DNA of 64,000 bases from Hemileia vastatrix. Lineage: Eukaryota > Basidiomycota > Pucciniomycetes > Pucciniales > Zaghouaniaceae. Every line of letters begins with the position of its first letter. The first letter of the stretch is position 1. The stretch lies in NCBI GenBank assembly GCA_030280995.1, contig JASXTE010000008.1, positions 4,731,001 to 4,795,000 of the forward strand, given 5' to 3'. The notes beneath the pieces are model-generated. The model worked only from the letters and a program-made list of their open reading frames with translations. It was not told the DNA's origin and ran no database searches. The position numbers and the translations under genes are program-made. Below, piece after piece: positions 1 to 11,980 of this stretch.

Positions 1-831
1 TGACAATTTGCTAATTACATCAATAGGGCTACTAGTTACAGGAAGCTGTCTTTTAACAGGTTTAACTGTTCTTTCACCATGTTCAATAATATTACTTGCA
101 GAAGAAGATTTATTAGAAAACATACCCAAGTGACAATCAACCAAATTACTTACCATGGCAGAGGAGGAAACTTCCTCTGGGACTGGTTTTGGGAATGTGC
201 TTGGGCCTTCTTTCTCCTGCCTTGTTGGTAGGGATGAGGAGGTGGATGGAAATTGGGTGTTCTGGATGGGCCAGGCTGATGATGAGGCGGGTGTTGCACA
301 TTCTGTTGGTAGTGACTCATTAGATAATCCCATTTCCATTGCTCTACTTCCATAGTTTTTGGATTTTGGATGGTTGAGCTGGGTGGCTGTGAAGGTTGAG
401 CCTGAAATTGAAGCTGATTGGGAGGCAATTGAGGAGGGGCCTGGGCCTGAATCTGGTTCCTGAGTTCTTGGACCTGATCCCACAATGTGTCTACCTTTGC
501 TTTGTACGTCATATTTTCTGTCTTCAACTCTTTTATATGACTGGATAGGTTGCTGATTTGTTGTGGCAGAGGAAGCTTTTTTATTTTGAAGCCTTTTGGA
601 AGACCTTCTTGAGGCACTAGAGGCTTTACTTCCTTCTGTGGTACTGGGGGAAGGGGGTTTGGTTTGTTTGCATTTCCTGTCATTTCCACATCCTGCAGTA
701 TGTGAATTCTTTGTGTTAGCATAAGATTTTTTATGACCAACTTTAGAAGAACTTACAGTGTCAGCATCATAGTCAATTTCTATCTCATCCACTTGCATGT
801 TATCCATTTTTTCTGCCAAATTGTTGGACAT
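1..831 (-). CDS. Gag-Pol polyprotein, N-terminal part (E1)
   Basis: This is the beginning of the long Gag-Pol frame of family 1, starting at the ATG at 829-831, which matches the start at 11981 in E3. The visible 277 codons encode an acidic start followed by a serine-rich, basic, disordered Gag N-terminus. No zinc knuckle or enzymatic domain is reached before the window edge. The frame appears open over this stretch. The same DNA carries a second open frame in another phase (see the spliced accessory ORF). Whether E1 is intact cannot be judged here. Confidence 0.6.
   Translation of the reverse strand, partial: MSNNLAEKMDNMQVDEIEIDYDADTVSSSKVGHKKSYANTKNSHTAGCGNDRKCKQTKPPSPSTTEGSKASSASRRSSKRLQNKKASSATTNQQPIQSYKRVEDRKYDVQSKGRHIVGSGPRTQEPDSGPGPSSIASQSASISGSTFTATQLNHPKSKNYGSRAMEMGLSNESLPTECATPASSSAWPIQNTQFPSTSSSLPTRQEKEGPSTFPKPVPEEVSSSAMVSNLVDCHLGMFSNKSSSASNIIEHGERTVKPVKRQLPVTSSPIDVISKLS
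150..831 (-). CDS. putative spliced accessory coiled-coil/proline-rich protein (E1)
   Basis: Exon 1 is 831-757 (25 codons, acidic). A GTAAGT donor (751-756) and a CTGCAG acceptor give a 64-nt intron at 693-756. Exon 2 runs from 692 to a TAA at 150-152, giving about 205 residues. Exon 2 lies in a different frame from Gag-Pol. It encodes a heptad-like helix (near LWDQVQELRNQIQAQ), then a Pro/Gln/His-rich tail containing WKWDY and ending in LPW. Splice signals, intron length and open frame are the same as in E3. Splicing and translation are inferred from sequence only. An unspliced frame with a non-AUG or internal start is the alternative. Confidence 0.5.
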
Positions 832-1504
832 ACTAGTGGGAAGATTTATATTTTACTTTGTACTTTATAAAAAAAATAATCAAAGTTAGTCAATAATTGC
901 TCCAAATAATAAAAAAAAAAATTTTAATTAATTAAATTATAGAAAAAATAATTTTCAATATAAAGTAATAATTAAAAAATTAATTTTTTAAAAAAAATGG
1001 ATTGCAAGGTTAAATTGGGAATAACAAGTAAGTTAATTCAACCAATTAATTACCAATATTAAATATGGCAATATATTGGGACTAAGCACAATGTACTTTT
1101 AAGTCAACCAAAATTAACAATAATTAATAATAAAAAAAATTATATTAATAATTCAATTTGTATTAATAATAATGTCAATTCTTCTAGGACTAAGAGGATT
1201 TAACACTCTATAATGGTCAACTAGGAAAAAAAATTTTAAAAATTGAACACTTACACTCAGTGAATCAGCAATTAAGCCACAATCACTGTTATTGCAATAA
1301 AAATATAGTAATATGAGTGAGAGGCGCAAAGGTGAACTTACTATAGTGATCGAAAAATCACTTCAAAATAATATAAAAATTAATATTATATAAACCTAAG
1401 ATGTCAAACCCAAGTTCGAAACACAGTCGCGGCAAAAGTTTCGTTTTGCTAGGTGGTCCGTGCGTTTTGTCGTTCGTCGCCAGGCTCGATCGTCGTCGTC
1501 GTTT

Positions 1505-1517
1505 GGAAAGGCCCCCA
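1505..1517 (-). other. candidate primer-binding site (E1)
   Basis: On the minus strand TGGGGGCCTTTCC begins 2 nt inside the LTR end. Element D of family 2 has TGGGGACCTTTCC at the same 2-nt offset. A TGG start, expected from pairing with a tRNA CCA end, and this shared placement support the call. The tRNA was not identified. Confidence 0.6.
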
Positions 1518-1519
1518 GT

Positions 1520-2779
1520 TGTCGGTCAGTCGTCTAGAAGATATAAGAGAAGAGGGAAGAAAAGAGAGGAGGACAAGAAGGAGATAGTAGTTTAGAAATA
1601 AAGGAAATAAAAACAATTGAAATTATTTAATTTATTTGAGAGAAAGCAACGACGAGTGATTTGAGAGGTGACAACAAATTGGTTTTATTAATATTTAATA
1701 TTGTTTAAGTAAGAGTTCTGCGCGGCAAACACTATAATTACTATCAGACTTAAGGCAACCTTTAAATTGTTATTTAGAATTTTTAATTAGAATTTAATAC
1801 TAATAAAAATAATAATAAGCGTAATAATTTTATTCTTAAATTGTTGAGTGTGTAATAAGTGATAATTCTACAGGGGATTATCCAAGGCCCTTTTATAGGC
1901 AATGGGTCCTCTGAAGCGCTACAAGTGACTATATACGAAATAGTAATGAAGTAAAACAAGAATATAAAAGAAGACATTTGTAACATAGTAATTAAGAGAA
2001 AATTATACGAAAAATAATAAGAATACCAATTAAGAATATAAAATTCCCATCCTAAATTTCCCAAATCAGTTAATACAAAATAGTGAGTAACTAAACAACC
2101 CTGTGATCTAAGAACTATGGGAAAAACAGATCAAAACAAGTATTACAATCTGTTTTCAGCATTTCTAAGTGAAACAAATAACATGTTTTGACGTAACAAG
2201 GCATGCAATCATTTTAATTCAGTGTAAATTAATATGTATTAATTGTTTTCACTATGTAATTTAATAACTAGTTTAACTGAAACAATTAATTAATTTAATT
2301 TGAGAATTTATAATACTATTTTATAAAATAAGTATTATAATTTATTTGATTTTCTTCCTGACACAATTTAAGGGTCAAAAGAAGCGCCACTAATTATTTT
2401 TTAGTATCATATGAGAGGTAGTATTTAATATATAAATTTAAGTAATTAATTTAAATATATTATAAATCAATTTTACACTTGTAATTATAATATATGTTTT
2501 TTTTCTTTTTAATTAATTAAATATAAATTTATAATTATTAAATACATAAAAATGCGCCATTATTTGTAGAATATATTATATTATGCTCAATTTAATTGTA
2601 TATAAAAATATATATAACCAATAAATTTAATGTAACACTTGTATATAATAAAATTCTTATATAATTTCATTATGCAATAAAATATTAAGTTATATTCATT
2701 AAATACAAGTCTTACCCACTTTTTAAGGTTTTATAATTTATATATCATTTACTGGACTCCTGGAATAGCCTGGCTGACA
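1520..2779 (-). repeat. family-1 LTR (5' LTR of E1)
   Basis: The LTR starts TGTCAGCC (2779 downward) and ends CTGACCGACA (to 1520), 1260 bp, against 1127-1139 bp in the E2 and E3 LTRs. A TATA-type box (TATAAAAG on the minus strand, 1890-1897) lies in the conserved block before GGGCCTTGG. It is diverged from the E3 LTR by many substitutions and small insertions. Confidence 0.85.
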
Positions 2780-5700
2780 GACACATTGTGGGATCAGGTC
2801 CAAGAACTCAGGAACCAGATTCAGGCCCAGTCCCCTCCTCAGTTGCCTCCCAATCAGCCTCAGATTCAGGCTCAACCTTCACAGCCACCCAGCTCAACCA
2901 TCCAAAATCCAAATACTATGGAAGTAGAGCAATGGAAATGGGATTATCTAATGAGTCACTACCAACAGAATGTGCAAAACCCTCCTCATCATCAGCCTGG
3001 CCCATCCAGAACACCCAATTTCCATCCACCTCCTCATCCCTACCAACAAGGCAGGAGAAAGAAGGCCCAAGCGAAATCCCAAACACAGTCCCAGGGGAAG
3101 TTTCCTCCTATGCCATGGTAAGTAATTTGGTTGATAGTCACTTGGGTATGTTTTCTAATAAATCTTCTTCTGCAGGTAATATTATTGAACATGGTGAAAG
3201 AACAGTTAAACCTGTTAAAAGACAGCTTCCTGTAACTAGTAGCCCTATTGATGTAATTAGCAAATTGTAATTTGATGAAACTTTACATTTAACTTCTACA
3301 TCTTTATTTAATCCCTCTCTTGCAATTAAAATGATTCTGTTCCCCCTGAAATCTATACCTTAATTGAAAAAACTTCGGAGGAAATATTGAAAGATACCCT
3401 TGATTTTAATACTGTGAAAGACAAACATGTGAGAGATGTGTTAATCCATGAAAATGATAGATTAAATAATTTACACTTGCAATGTAAAGTGAGTTCTTCT
3501 GTACAAGATACAGCTTATTTAAAAATCAAAGAAACCTTGAATATTGTTCTTAGTCAACAAAAACAAATAAGAAGTGACCATAGAGCTATCTCAGATAGAA
3601 ATATCAGTCTACATAAGACCTTGAGTGAATTGAAACCCCTTATTGAGGAAAATTATTCATTCAAGAATGAAATAAAATCTCTACAAAATGAGTTAAAGAA
3701 ACTAAAAAATGACTTCCATGCACTAAGTACCAAACACTCAGTTTCTGAGGACAGAAATGTTCTATCTCTTGAAAAAGTGAATGACCAGATGTCTGAAATT
3801 CCAAGAATAAGAAACTATGTGTCTGACCTACAGGAAAAGTTCTCAACCTTAACCATCAATAATGAATTAAATGAGATTTCTGCCAGTAAGCTGCATAAAA
3901 ATAAAGCGAAAAAACCTGAACAAAGTTCATCCTTTCTTCCTCATATTTCAACCATTAAACAAACTGACAATGAGTCTGTAAAATCTTTTGCTACTAGCAA
4001 AAAATCTTGTGATGGTCATGCACCAGCTGTTTCTGTAAATAATGAAATTTCTGAACACCTGGCTAAACTTCAGGAATTATTACTAATAAATAATTCAAAC
4101 CAAAAAGTGGGCCATCCCAGTAGTCAGAAAAATTGGCCTAAGTTAGACCAATATCCTACCTTTGATGGTGATTCTTCCTCTGATGGCAACACTTTATCCA
4201 AAGAATTGATAATTTAAAGAGATCTTATAAACTACCTGATGAGGAAATTGTTTCTAAGCTATTTTCATTATTTTCCAATGTAGCCTTGATGTGGTATGAA
4301 TCTGTTCTTTTAGATAACAATCATTATACATGGAATGATTGGAAATCCTTGATTGAGAATCAGTTTGGTGGTTCAAAATTCAGGTTAGCTCAGCAGAGAC
4401 TGTATGAGAATACTAGATATGTATCCTCCTCTGTTGAAAAGCCCATTGTTTTTCTGATGAAAATAACTAAAATCCTTAGAGCAATTGATCCAAAGATGGA
4501 TTATGATATTTGGAGAGATAAAATCTTGTATAAATTACCAAATTCTCTTAAAGATTTGATTGTGGCTAGAACTGAGCATGTAAGGGAAAATTCTTCTTTC
4601 ATTAATATCTGTAATGAGGTACTACTCAACCATAGATATGAACCAAAGAATTACCTTGGTAAATCTTATAATGATCCGAATAAACCTTTTACAAAGCTCC
4701 CAGAAAAATCTGGTAAACCCTCTGCCCCAGTTGCACCTAAAAAATATGCAACAAAAACTTGTTATAAATGTAATAAACCGTGGCAGAAGGGTCATGTTTG
4801 TGACAAGAAAATTCATCTTGTTGAACAAAATGAAGACACTGATGAAGTTGAACTTGATGTCAATAATTCTTCCAGTGAATGTGAAAGTAATATCTCCTAT
4901 GAAAATGATTCTGTTAAAGATTTTTTAATGTTGGAACAAGATGTCCATTATTTAAATAATATATCTGAAGAATGTGTATTGGATTTATCTTCAGTAGAAA
5001 ATGCTGAGATAATTAAAGATATTACTAACAATTCTATACCTATATCCCCTTTTAAGGCACCTGTTATCATTAATGGTAAAAATGTTGATGTAGTTCTTGA
5101 TTCTGGTGCTAAAGGAAGTGTAGTGTCTGAAAAAGCTTTGGCTTCAGTGGATAAGGAATATTTGAGTAAATTATTACCTATAACTTCTGAAAAATGGAGA
5201 GGGTATGGTTCTACCTTATTTCCTATTGGCAAATACAAAACCTCTGTATTCTTCAAATATAATGGTGGTTTTGTCAGAGCTATTTGTGAGTTTGTTGTCA
5301 TGAAAAATGATAATTTAAGCAATTGGTTTATTATGGGAAATGATATTTTAACCATGTTTGGTGTGAAACTGGACCCAGCAAATAATTGCTTTACCTTAGT
5401 AATGAATGGTAAAAGGAAATTCAAAATTTCCTCTCCTAGAACTTCTGGGCATTTGTTGAAATCTTGTAACTCACTGATCCAGTGTAAAGGTAGAACAACA
5501 ACTGAAATGGATGATTTATTAAATGAAATAAATACTGCTTCTTTTGGTGATCAGTTGACTAGTGAACAAAAGGATTCTATTATTGCCTCTATTACCTCTT
5601 TCCCTATGGCTTTTGCTCATGGTTCTCATGTCTTGGGAATTGTTCAGGAAGAGATGAAAATTACCTTATCCTGTAACTTGAGTGATATTCCTTCTAGTCT

Positions 5701-8605
5701 TAAGAAAAAACCATATCCTGCTTCTCCATCAAAAAGAAAAGATATTGAAGATAATATTGAAACATTATTAAAAATGAATATCATTGAGAAAGTGGATGTC
5801 ACCCCCAAATATTGTGTCATCTCCCCAGTCTTGATTTCTTATGAAAAAGATAAAGCTAGATTATGTGGAGATTACAGAGCTTTAAACACTTATACTGTTG
5901 ATGATATTTATCCTTTACCCAGAATTAATTCAATACATGCTACCTTGCAAGGTGCAAAATTTATTAGTTGTCTGGATGGTAATAAAGGATATCATCAAGT
6001 TCCAGTTGAGAAAAATTCTCAACACATTTTTCTTATTGCTACTCATATGGGAATATATAAGTATTTTAGGATGCCATTTGGCCCTAAGAATGCTCCTTCA
6101 GTTTTCCAGAAAGTCATGGATAACACTTTCCATCAAGAAATTATTGAAGGTTGGCTCATGGTTTATATTGATGATATTATTGTTTTTTCTAAAACTTTTG
6201 ATGAACATATGATTCACTTGAATAGAGTTTTCCAAAAAATGGATGAAATAAATATGACCTTGTCCTTAAAAAAGTGTAAATTTGGTTTTCAGTCTTTGAA
6301 AGTCCTTGGCCATGTTGTGTCAGGCTTACAATTTTGTGTAGACCACAACAAAGTTGCTGCCATCAAAAATGTGAAAGCACCAACTTCTGTAAGAGAAATA
6401 CAAAGTATTTTGGAGATGTGTGGCTATTATAGACAATATATTAAAAATTATCAGGTCATAGCCTTACCTCTTACAAAACTGACCAGAAAAGATGTTGCCT
6501 TTCTCTGGAATAATGACTGTCAAAAAGCTTTTAATACATTAAAAAGTTGCTTAATGACATCCCCTATATTGGCTCTTACAGATTTTAACAAGCCATTTGT
6601 CCTATATACAGATGCTAGCTTTATTGGTCTGGGTGCTGCCCTTCACCAGAAGCAAATTATTAATGATAAATCCTAAGAGGTTGTAATTTGTTTTATTTCA
6701 AGAACCTTAAGAAATAGTGAATTGAAATATGGTGCCACTCAATTGGAGTGCTTAGAAGTTGTTTGGGCTCTTGAGAAGCTTCATTAATTTTTGGATGACC
6801 AAAAATTTGAATTGGTAACTGACTGTAGTGCTTTGAAGTCCCTCTTAAACCTGAAGACACCTAACAGACATATGTTCAGGTGGCAACTTGCTGTTCAAGA
6901 ATACAGAGGACGGATGACAATTATCCATAGGGCCAGAAATGTTCACTCCAATGTTGATATGCTCTCCAGATTGCCTCTGCCAAATAATGACTCAAATCCT
7001 GCTTATGTACCTGAAGATGATACTGTTCATATCCATGGTATTTTTATAGTTGATATGGAAGAGGAGTTATTACAATTAATACTGGATTCATATGATAAGG
7101 ATTCTGATTTAAATAAATTGGTTACTATCTTAAATGATCCTAAGAATGCTTCAATTCAAGCATTAATAAAAACTCTTCCTGAAAAGTATCAAAATGCTTT
7201 GAATAAAGGAAAGTTTTCTATTGAAGATGGTTATATATATTATAGAAGAAAGCTTACTAATGTAATTGTAATTCGACCTTCTATGAAAGAAACTATCCTC
7301 AAACTTTGTCATGATGACATATTAGCTGGTCATTTTGATCTTGAAAAAACATTGATTAGAATCAAAAACACTGCATGGTGGGCTAATTTGTCTGACGACA
7401 CAAAATTATATGTTGAATCTTGTGATTCCTGCCAAAAATCTAAAAGGTTAAAAGGTAAGAGAGCAGGGTTATTACAACATATTGAAGCACCTAATGCTCC
7501 CTGGCAAATCATTAATATGGATTTTGTCACTGGTCTTCCTGTTGCAGGTAAAGACAGCTTTAACTCTTGTTGGGTAATAGTAGATAGATTCACGAAAATG
7601 TGCAAATTTATTCCAACCCACAAAGATGTATCCACCAAAGAATTAGCTTTCTTATGGTGGTCTTACATGTTTAATATTATTGGTTTTCCAAAAGCCATTA
7701 TCTCTGATAGGGATCCAAAATTCACTTCTGAGTTTTGGACCTCTTTGATGGATATTTGTGGCTGTGAGTTAAAGTTTTCTACAGCTCACCATCCTCACAC
7801 TGATGGTCTAGCTGAGAGAATGATTCAAACTCTGGAAGATATGATTAGAAGTTATTGTGCCTTTGGTTTATAATATAAAGACAATGACAGATTTACTCAT
7901 GATTGGGTCACTCTATTGCCTGGTCTTGAATTTGCATATATTAGCACAGTTCATTCTGTCACTGAGAAAAAGCCTTTTGAGCTTTGGTAAGGTTATGTCC
8001 CACATACTCCTGCTCAGATTCTCAATAATAAATTACCTAAGTTGGAACTACACCCTGGTGTAAAATCTTTCATGCAAATGCAACAGCTATGCAGAAAACA
8101 TGCTCAGAGCTGTATTAATAATGCATTTGAGTATGAAAAGAAAAGACGGGATAAATCCCATAAAGAATACAAATTTAACAAGGGTGATGAAGTGTTGATC
8201 TCTACTGTCCATTTAAATTTAAAAGGTAACCACAAATTAAAAGATCCTTTTGTAGGACCATTTGTTGTTAAAAGAATGGTTGGTGATAATGCAGTAGAAG
8301 TTGTATTGTATTCTCCATATGATAGGAAACATCCTGTTTTTCACATTTCTTTGCTTAAGCCTTATACTTCCAACAGTGACTTATTTCCCAAAAGAAGGGG
8401 AAGACCTAAGAAAAACACTCAGGAAGTCACAGAAACAGCAGAAATTGATAAAATTCTCAATGATAGAATTATCACTTCTGAAAGAGGTACTGAATATTTA
8501 TTGAGATATAAGAACAAATCATCTGAACATGATGCATGGATACCTGGCAAGGAGATTTCAAATCTGCCTACTCTGTTGAAAAAGTACAAAAAGAAAAAAT
8601 CTTAG
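2780..8605 (+). pseudogene. Gag-Pol polyprotein with chromodomain, broken (E2)
   Basis: Compared with E3 the frame has nonsense codons at 3268-3270, 6674-6676, 6785-6787, 7871-7873 and 7988-7990, and single-base losses near 3340 and 4183. Recognisable in order are a gag core (about 4290-4620), a zinc knuckle with CYKC...GHVC (about 4760-4800), an aspartic protease with DSGA (about 5099), RT with YIDD (about 6165), RNase H with YTDAS (about 6608), an integrase with HHCC finger and DDE core (about 7300-7850), and a chromodomain (about 8430-8600). The protease loop reads DSGAKG where E3 has DSGAGG. The overlapping accessory frame is still open from 2786 to 3121. Confidence 0.9.
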
Positions 8606-8628
8606 CATTTTTTTTATTGTTTTTTTTT

Positions 8629-8640
8629 AGAGTGAGGGAG
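8629..8640 (+). other. polypurine tract (E2)
   Basis: AGAGTGAGGGAG immediately precedes the 3' LTR and follows a T-run. The identical tract is present in E3 (18170-18181). This is the usual plus-strand primer position. Confidence 0.75.
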
Positions 8641-9767
8641 TGTCAGCCAGGCTATTCCAGGAGTCCAGTAAATGATATGTTAACTTATAAGACCTGAAAG
8701 AGGGCATTAGAATTTTATTTAATATATATAAATTAATATTTTATTGCATAATAAAATTATATAAGTATCTTATTACATATAAGTGTTATATTAATTTTAT
8801 TGTTTATATAAAATTTTTTACATTTAAATTAAACATGATATATTTTATATTCTATAAATAATGGCGCATTTTTATGTATTTAATAATTATTAATTTATAT
8901 TTAATTAATTAAAAACATATATTATAATTATAAGTGTAAAATTGACTTATAATATAATTAAATTAATTATTTAAATTTATATATTAAATAACACCTTTCA
9001 TATAATATTAAAAAATAATTAATGACGCTTCTTTTGACCCTTAATTGTTTCAGGAGAAACAATTAATTAATTTATACTAAATTGAGATTAATTACATATT
9101 TTTTTGTGTAAAAATATTCTCTGTTTCACTTAAAAATCCTTAAATCAGACTGTACAATCTGTTTTGAATTATTTTTCTCATAGTCCCTATGTCACAGGCT
9201 TGTTTAGTTATTCACTATTTTTACTTACTGATTTGGGAATTAATGGTGGGAAAATTGGATTCTTAATTGGGGTTTTTAATTATTTGTTTCATATTTTTCT
9301 CTACATTGTTATGTTTCACTTACTCTTTGATATACTTGTTTTATCCTATTATAATTTTTGTATTTAAAAATATAGTGGCGCTTCAGAGGACCCATTGCCT
9401 ATAAAAGGGCCTTGGATAATCCCCTGTAGCCTCATCACTTACTATACACTCAACAAATTTAATATACTTTTACACTACCTTTATATTTTTTTATTAGTAA
9501 TAAAATTCTAATTAAAATTCTATATAACAATTTAAAGGTTGCTTTAAGTCTGATAGTAAATAAAAGTGTTTGCCGCGCAGAAACCTTACCTTAAATAATA
9601 TTATTATTAATAAAGCCTAAATTTTTGTCATCTCTCAAGTTACTCGCCATTGTTTTTCTTTTAAATAAATTAAATAATCTATTACACTTTATTTCTTTTA
9701 TTTTTTTTCCCTTTTCCTCCTCCTTTTCTCCTCTTTTCCTTACCTTCTTCTAGACGACTGACCGACA
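8641..9767 (+). repeat. family-1 LTR (3' LTR of E2)
   Basis: Starts TGTCAGCC and ends CTGACCGACA, 1127 bp, with a TATA-type box at 9400-9407. The flanking bases after it are AAATG. The partner target duplication would lie left of the window. Confidence 0.85.
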
Positions 9768-10138
9768 AAATGAATGATATATTATAATGAATTTTACTAG
9801 AGATTTTTCAAAAATGGTGATTAAGAATTATTATTATAATCTTTAAAATTTTTATTATTATTCTATCTCTTGAAAGGAGATGGCCATATCTCAATTTAAT
9901 TAGTTTTTTCTCAGAAAAATCTATTCTTGATCTAAATAAAATTGCATCGCTATGAACTAGATGTTAGTATAAAATTTTACCAATTTTTTTATCTGAACAT
10001 AATTGAAAGTATGTATAAATTAAAGTGTTTCTACATAGTCTTACTATTATCCCACCATTATTTTCACATTTAGATTTCATTATAACTGTAAAATAAGTTT
10101 TTCAATAATTTTAATAATACCTTAATATTTAATAATTT
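9768..10138. other. AT-rich spacer, no gene seen
   Basis: This is AT-rich DNA between the E2 3' LTR and the E3 5' LTR, with no long open frame or repeat noticed. Its last five bases, AATTT, are the left copy of the E3 target duplication. Confidence 0.6.
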
Positions 10139-11277
10139 TGTCAGCCAGGCTATTCCAGGAGTCCAGTAAATGATATATAAATTATAAAACCTTAAAGAGT
10201 GGGTAAGACTTGTATTTAATGAATATAACTTAATATTTTATTACATAATGAAATTATATAAGAATTTTATTATATACAAATGTTACATTAAATTTATTGG
10301 TTATATATATTTTTATATACAATTAAATTGAGCATAATATAATATATTCTACAAATAATGGCGCATTTTCATATATTTATTAATTATAAATTTATATTTA
10401 ATTAATTAAAAAAAACATATATTATAATTACAAGTGTAAATTTGATTTATAATATATTTAAATTAATTAATTAAATTTATATATTAACTAAGACCTCTCA
10501 TATGATACTAAACAATTATTAAGGACGCTTCTTTTGACCCTTAATTGTGTTAGGAAAAACAAATAAATTAATTTGGACTAAATTGAGATTAATTGCTTGT
10601 TTTGTTGCGTCAAATTATTTTTTGTTTCACTTAAAATGTCCTTTAATCAGGATGTACCATCTGTTGGGAATTATATTTCTCATAGTTCCTATGTTTCCAC
10701 TCTTGTTTAGTTATTTACTATTGTCACTTACTGATTTGGGGATTAATGGCGGGGAAATTGGATTCTTAATTGGGCTTTTAATTAATTGTTTCATGTTTTT
10801 CTCTATATTGTTATGTTTCATTTACTCTTTTGATATATTTGTTTTATTCCATTCTAATCATTGTATTTACAAAGAGAGTAGCGCTTCAGAGGACCCATTG
10901 CCTATAAAAGGGCCTTGGATAATCCCCTGTAGCCTCATCACTTATTACACACTCAACAAATTAAATAACTATTTTATTACGTTTATATTTTTTTTATTAG
11001 TAATACAAATCTAATTTAAATTCTATACAACAAATCAAAGGTTGCTTTAAGTCTGATAGTAATTAAAATTGTTTGCCGCGCAGAACCCTTACATTTAATA
11101 ATATTATTGTTAATAAAATCTAAGTTTTAGTCACCTCTCAAGGTTGCTCACCGTTGTTTCCCTCTCAATAAATTAAATATATATATTTTGGTTTATTTCT
11201 TTATTTTCCCTTGTCCTCCTCCTTCTCTCCTCCTTTTTCTCCTATTTTTCTTACCTCTTCTAGACGACTGACCGACA
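10139..11277 (+). repeat. 5' LTR of E3
   Basis: 1139 bp, from TGTCAGCC to ACCGACA. A TATA-type box is at 10913-10920. An open frame of 155 hydrophobic codons crosses the promoter but looks like a by-product of T-rich DNA. Confidence 0.95.
10913..10920 (+). promoter_or_regulatory. TATA box of the E3 5' LTR
   Basis: TATAAAAG followed by GGCC. The block is conserved in all five family-1 LTRs in the window, and TATAAAAG also occurs in the family-2 and family-3 LTRs. Transcription would start a few tens of bases downstream, which defines the U3/R border by inference. Confidence 0.65.
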
Positions 11278-11279
11278 AC

Positions 11280-11292
11280 TGAGGGCCTTTCC
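11280..11292 (+). other. candidate primer-binding site (E3)
   Basis: TGAGGGCCTTTCC starts 2 nt after the LTR end. It differs at one base from TGGGGGCCTTTCC at the same place in E1. The third-base change may weaken priming. Confidence 0.5.
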
Positions 11293-11980
11293 AAACGACG
11301 ATGACGATCGAAGCCTGGCGACGAACGACAAAACGCACGGACCACCTAGCAAAAAGAAACTTTTGCCGCGACTGTGTTTCGAACTTGGGTTCGACATCTT
11401 AGGTTTATATAATATTAATTTTTATATTATTTTGAAGTGATTTTTCGATCACTATAGTAAGTTCACCTTTGCGCCTCTCACTCATATTACTATATTTTTA
11501 TTGCAATAACAGTGATTGTGGCTTAATTGCTGATTCACTGAGTGTAAGTGTTCAATTTTTAAAAAATTTTTTTTTCCTAGCTGACCATTATAGAGTGTTA
11601 AATCCTCTTAGTCCTAGAAGAATTGACATTATTATTAATACAAATTGAATTATTAATTTAATTTTTTTTTATTATTAATTATTGTTAATTTTGGTTGACT
11701 TAAAAGTACATTGTGCTTAAGTCCCAATATATTGCCATATTTAATATTGGTAATTAATTGGTTGAATTAACTAACTTTTTATTCCCAATTTAAACTTGCA
11801 ATCCATTTTTTTTTTATAAAAAAATTATTAATTTTTAATTATTACTTTATATTGAAAGTTATTTTTTCTATAATTTAATTAATTAAAAAATTTTTTTTTA
11901 TATTATTTGGAGCAATTATTGACTAACTTTGATTATTTTTTTTTTAAAGTACAAAGTAAAATAGTAATCTTCCCACTAGT
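11293..11980 (+). other. untranslated leader of E3
   Basis: A leader of about 690 bases. The first ~110 bases are GC-rich, with several CGs and a TTCGA-containing stretch near 11378-11395. The rest is very AT-rich. No open frame of note. Confidence 0.6.

Larger units (their letters stand above)
1..2779 (-). mobile_element. Ty3/gypsy chromodomain retrotransposon, family 1, copy E1 (5' part only)
   Basis: The minus strand reads, from right to left, a complete 5' LTR (2779 to 1520), a primer-binding site, an untranslated leader and the start of gag, which leaves the window at base 1. It is colinear with copy E3: bases 831 to 1 match 11981 to 12811 with no net insertion or deletion. Its outer LTR end (2779) abuts, without any spacer, the interior of gag of copy E2. 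That is the geometry of a nested insertion, with the rest of E1 and the 5' part of E2 to the left of the window. Confidence 0.85.
2780..9767 (+). mobile_element. Ty3/gypsy family 1, copy E2 (5'-truncated in the window, decayed)
   Basis: The copy begins inside gag, at the position matching 12313 of E3, directly after the outer LTR end of E1. It continues through gag, protease, RT, RNase H, integrase and chromodomain to a purine-rich tract and a full 3' LTR ending at 9767. The pol reading is broken many times, so it cannot be autonomous. Its LTR differs from that of E3 at many sites, so it is older. Confidence 0.85.

Noticed and set aside
1401..1595. Short basic plus-strand frame
   Set aside because: It spans the leader, primer site and LTR end of E1 on the antisense strand.
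10547..11014. 155-codon hydrophobic frame inside the family-1 LTR, partly open in other LTR copies
   Set aside because: It runs across the TATA box and start region and comes from T-rich DNA. Copies in E2 and the solo LTR are shortened, so it is not credible as a protein.
11375..11400. RNA polymerase III B-box or tRNA-like element in the family-1 leader
   Set aside because: GGTTCGA with partial similarity only. No A box or cloverleaf could be drawn.
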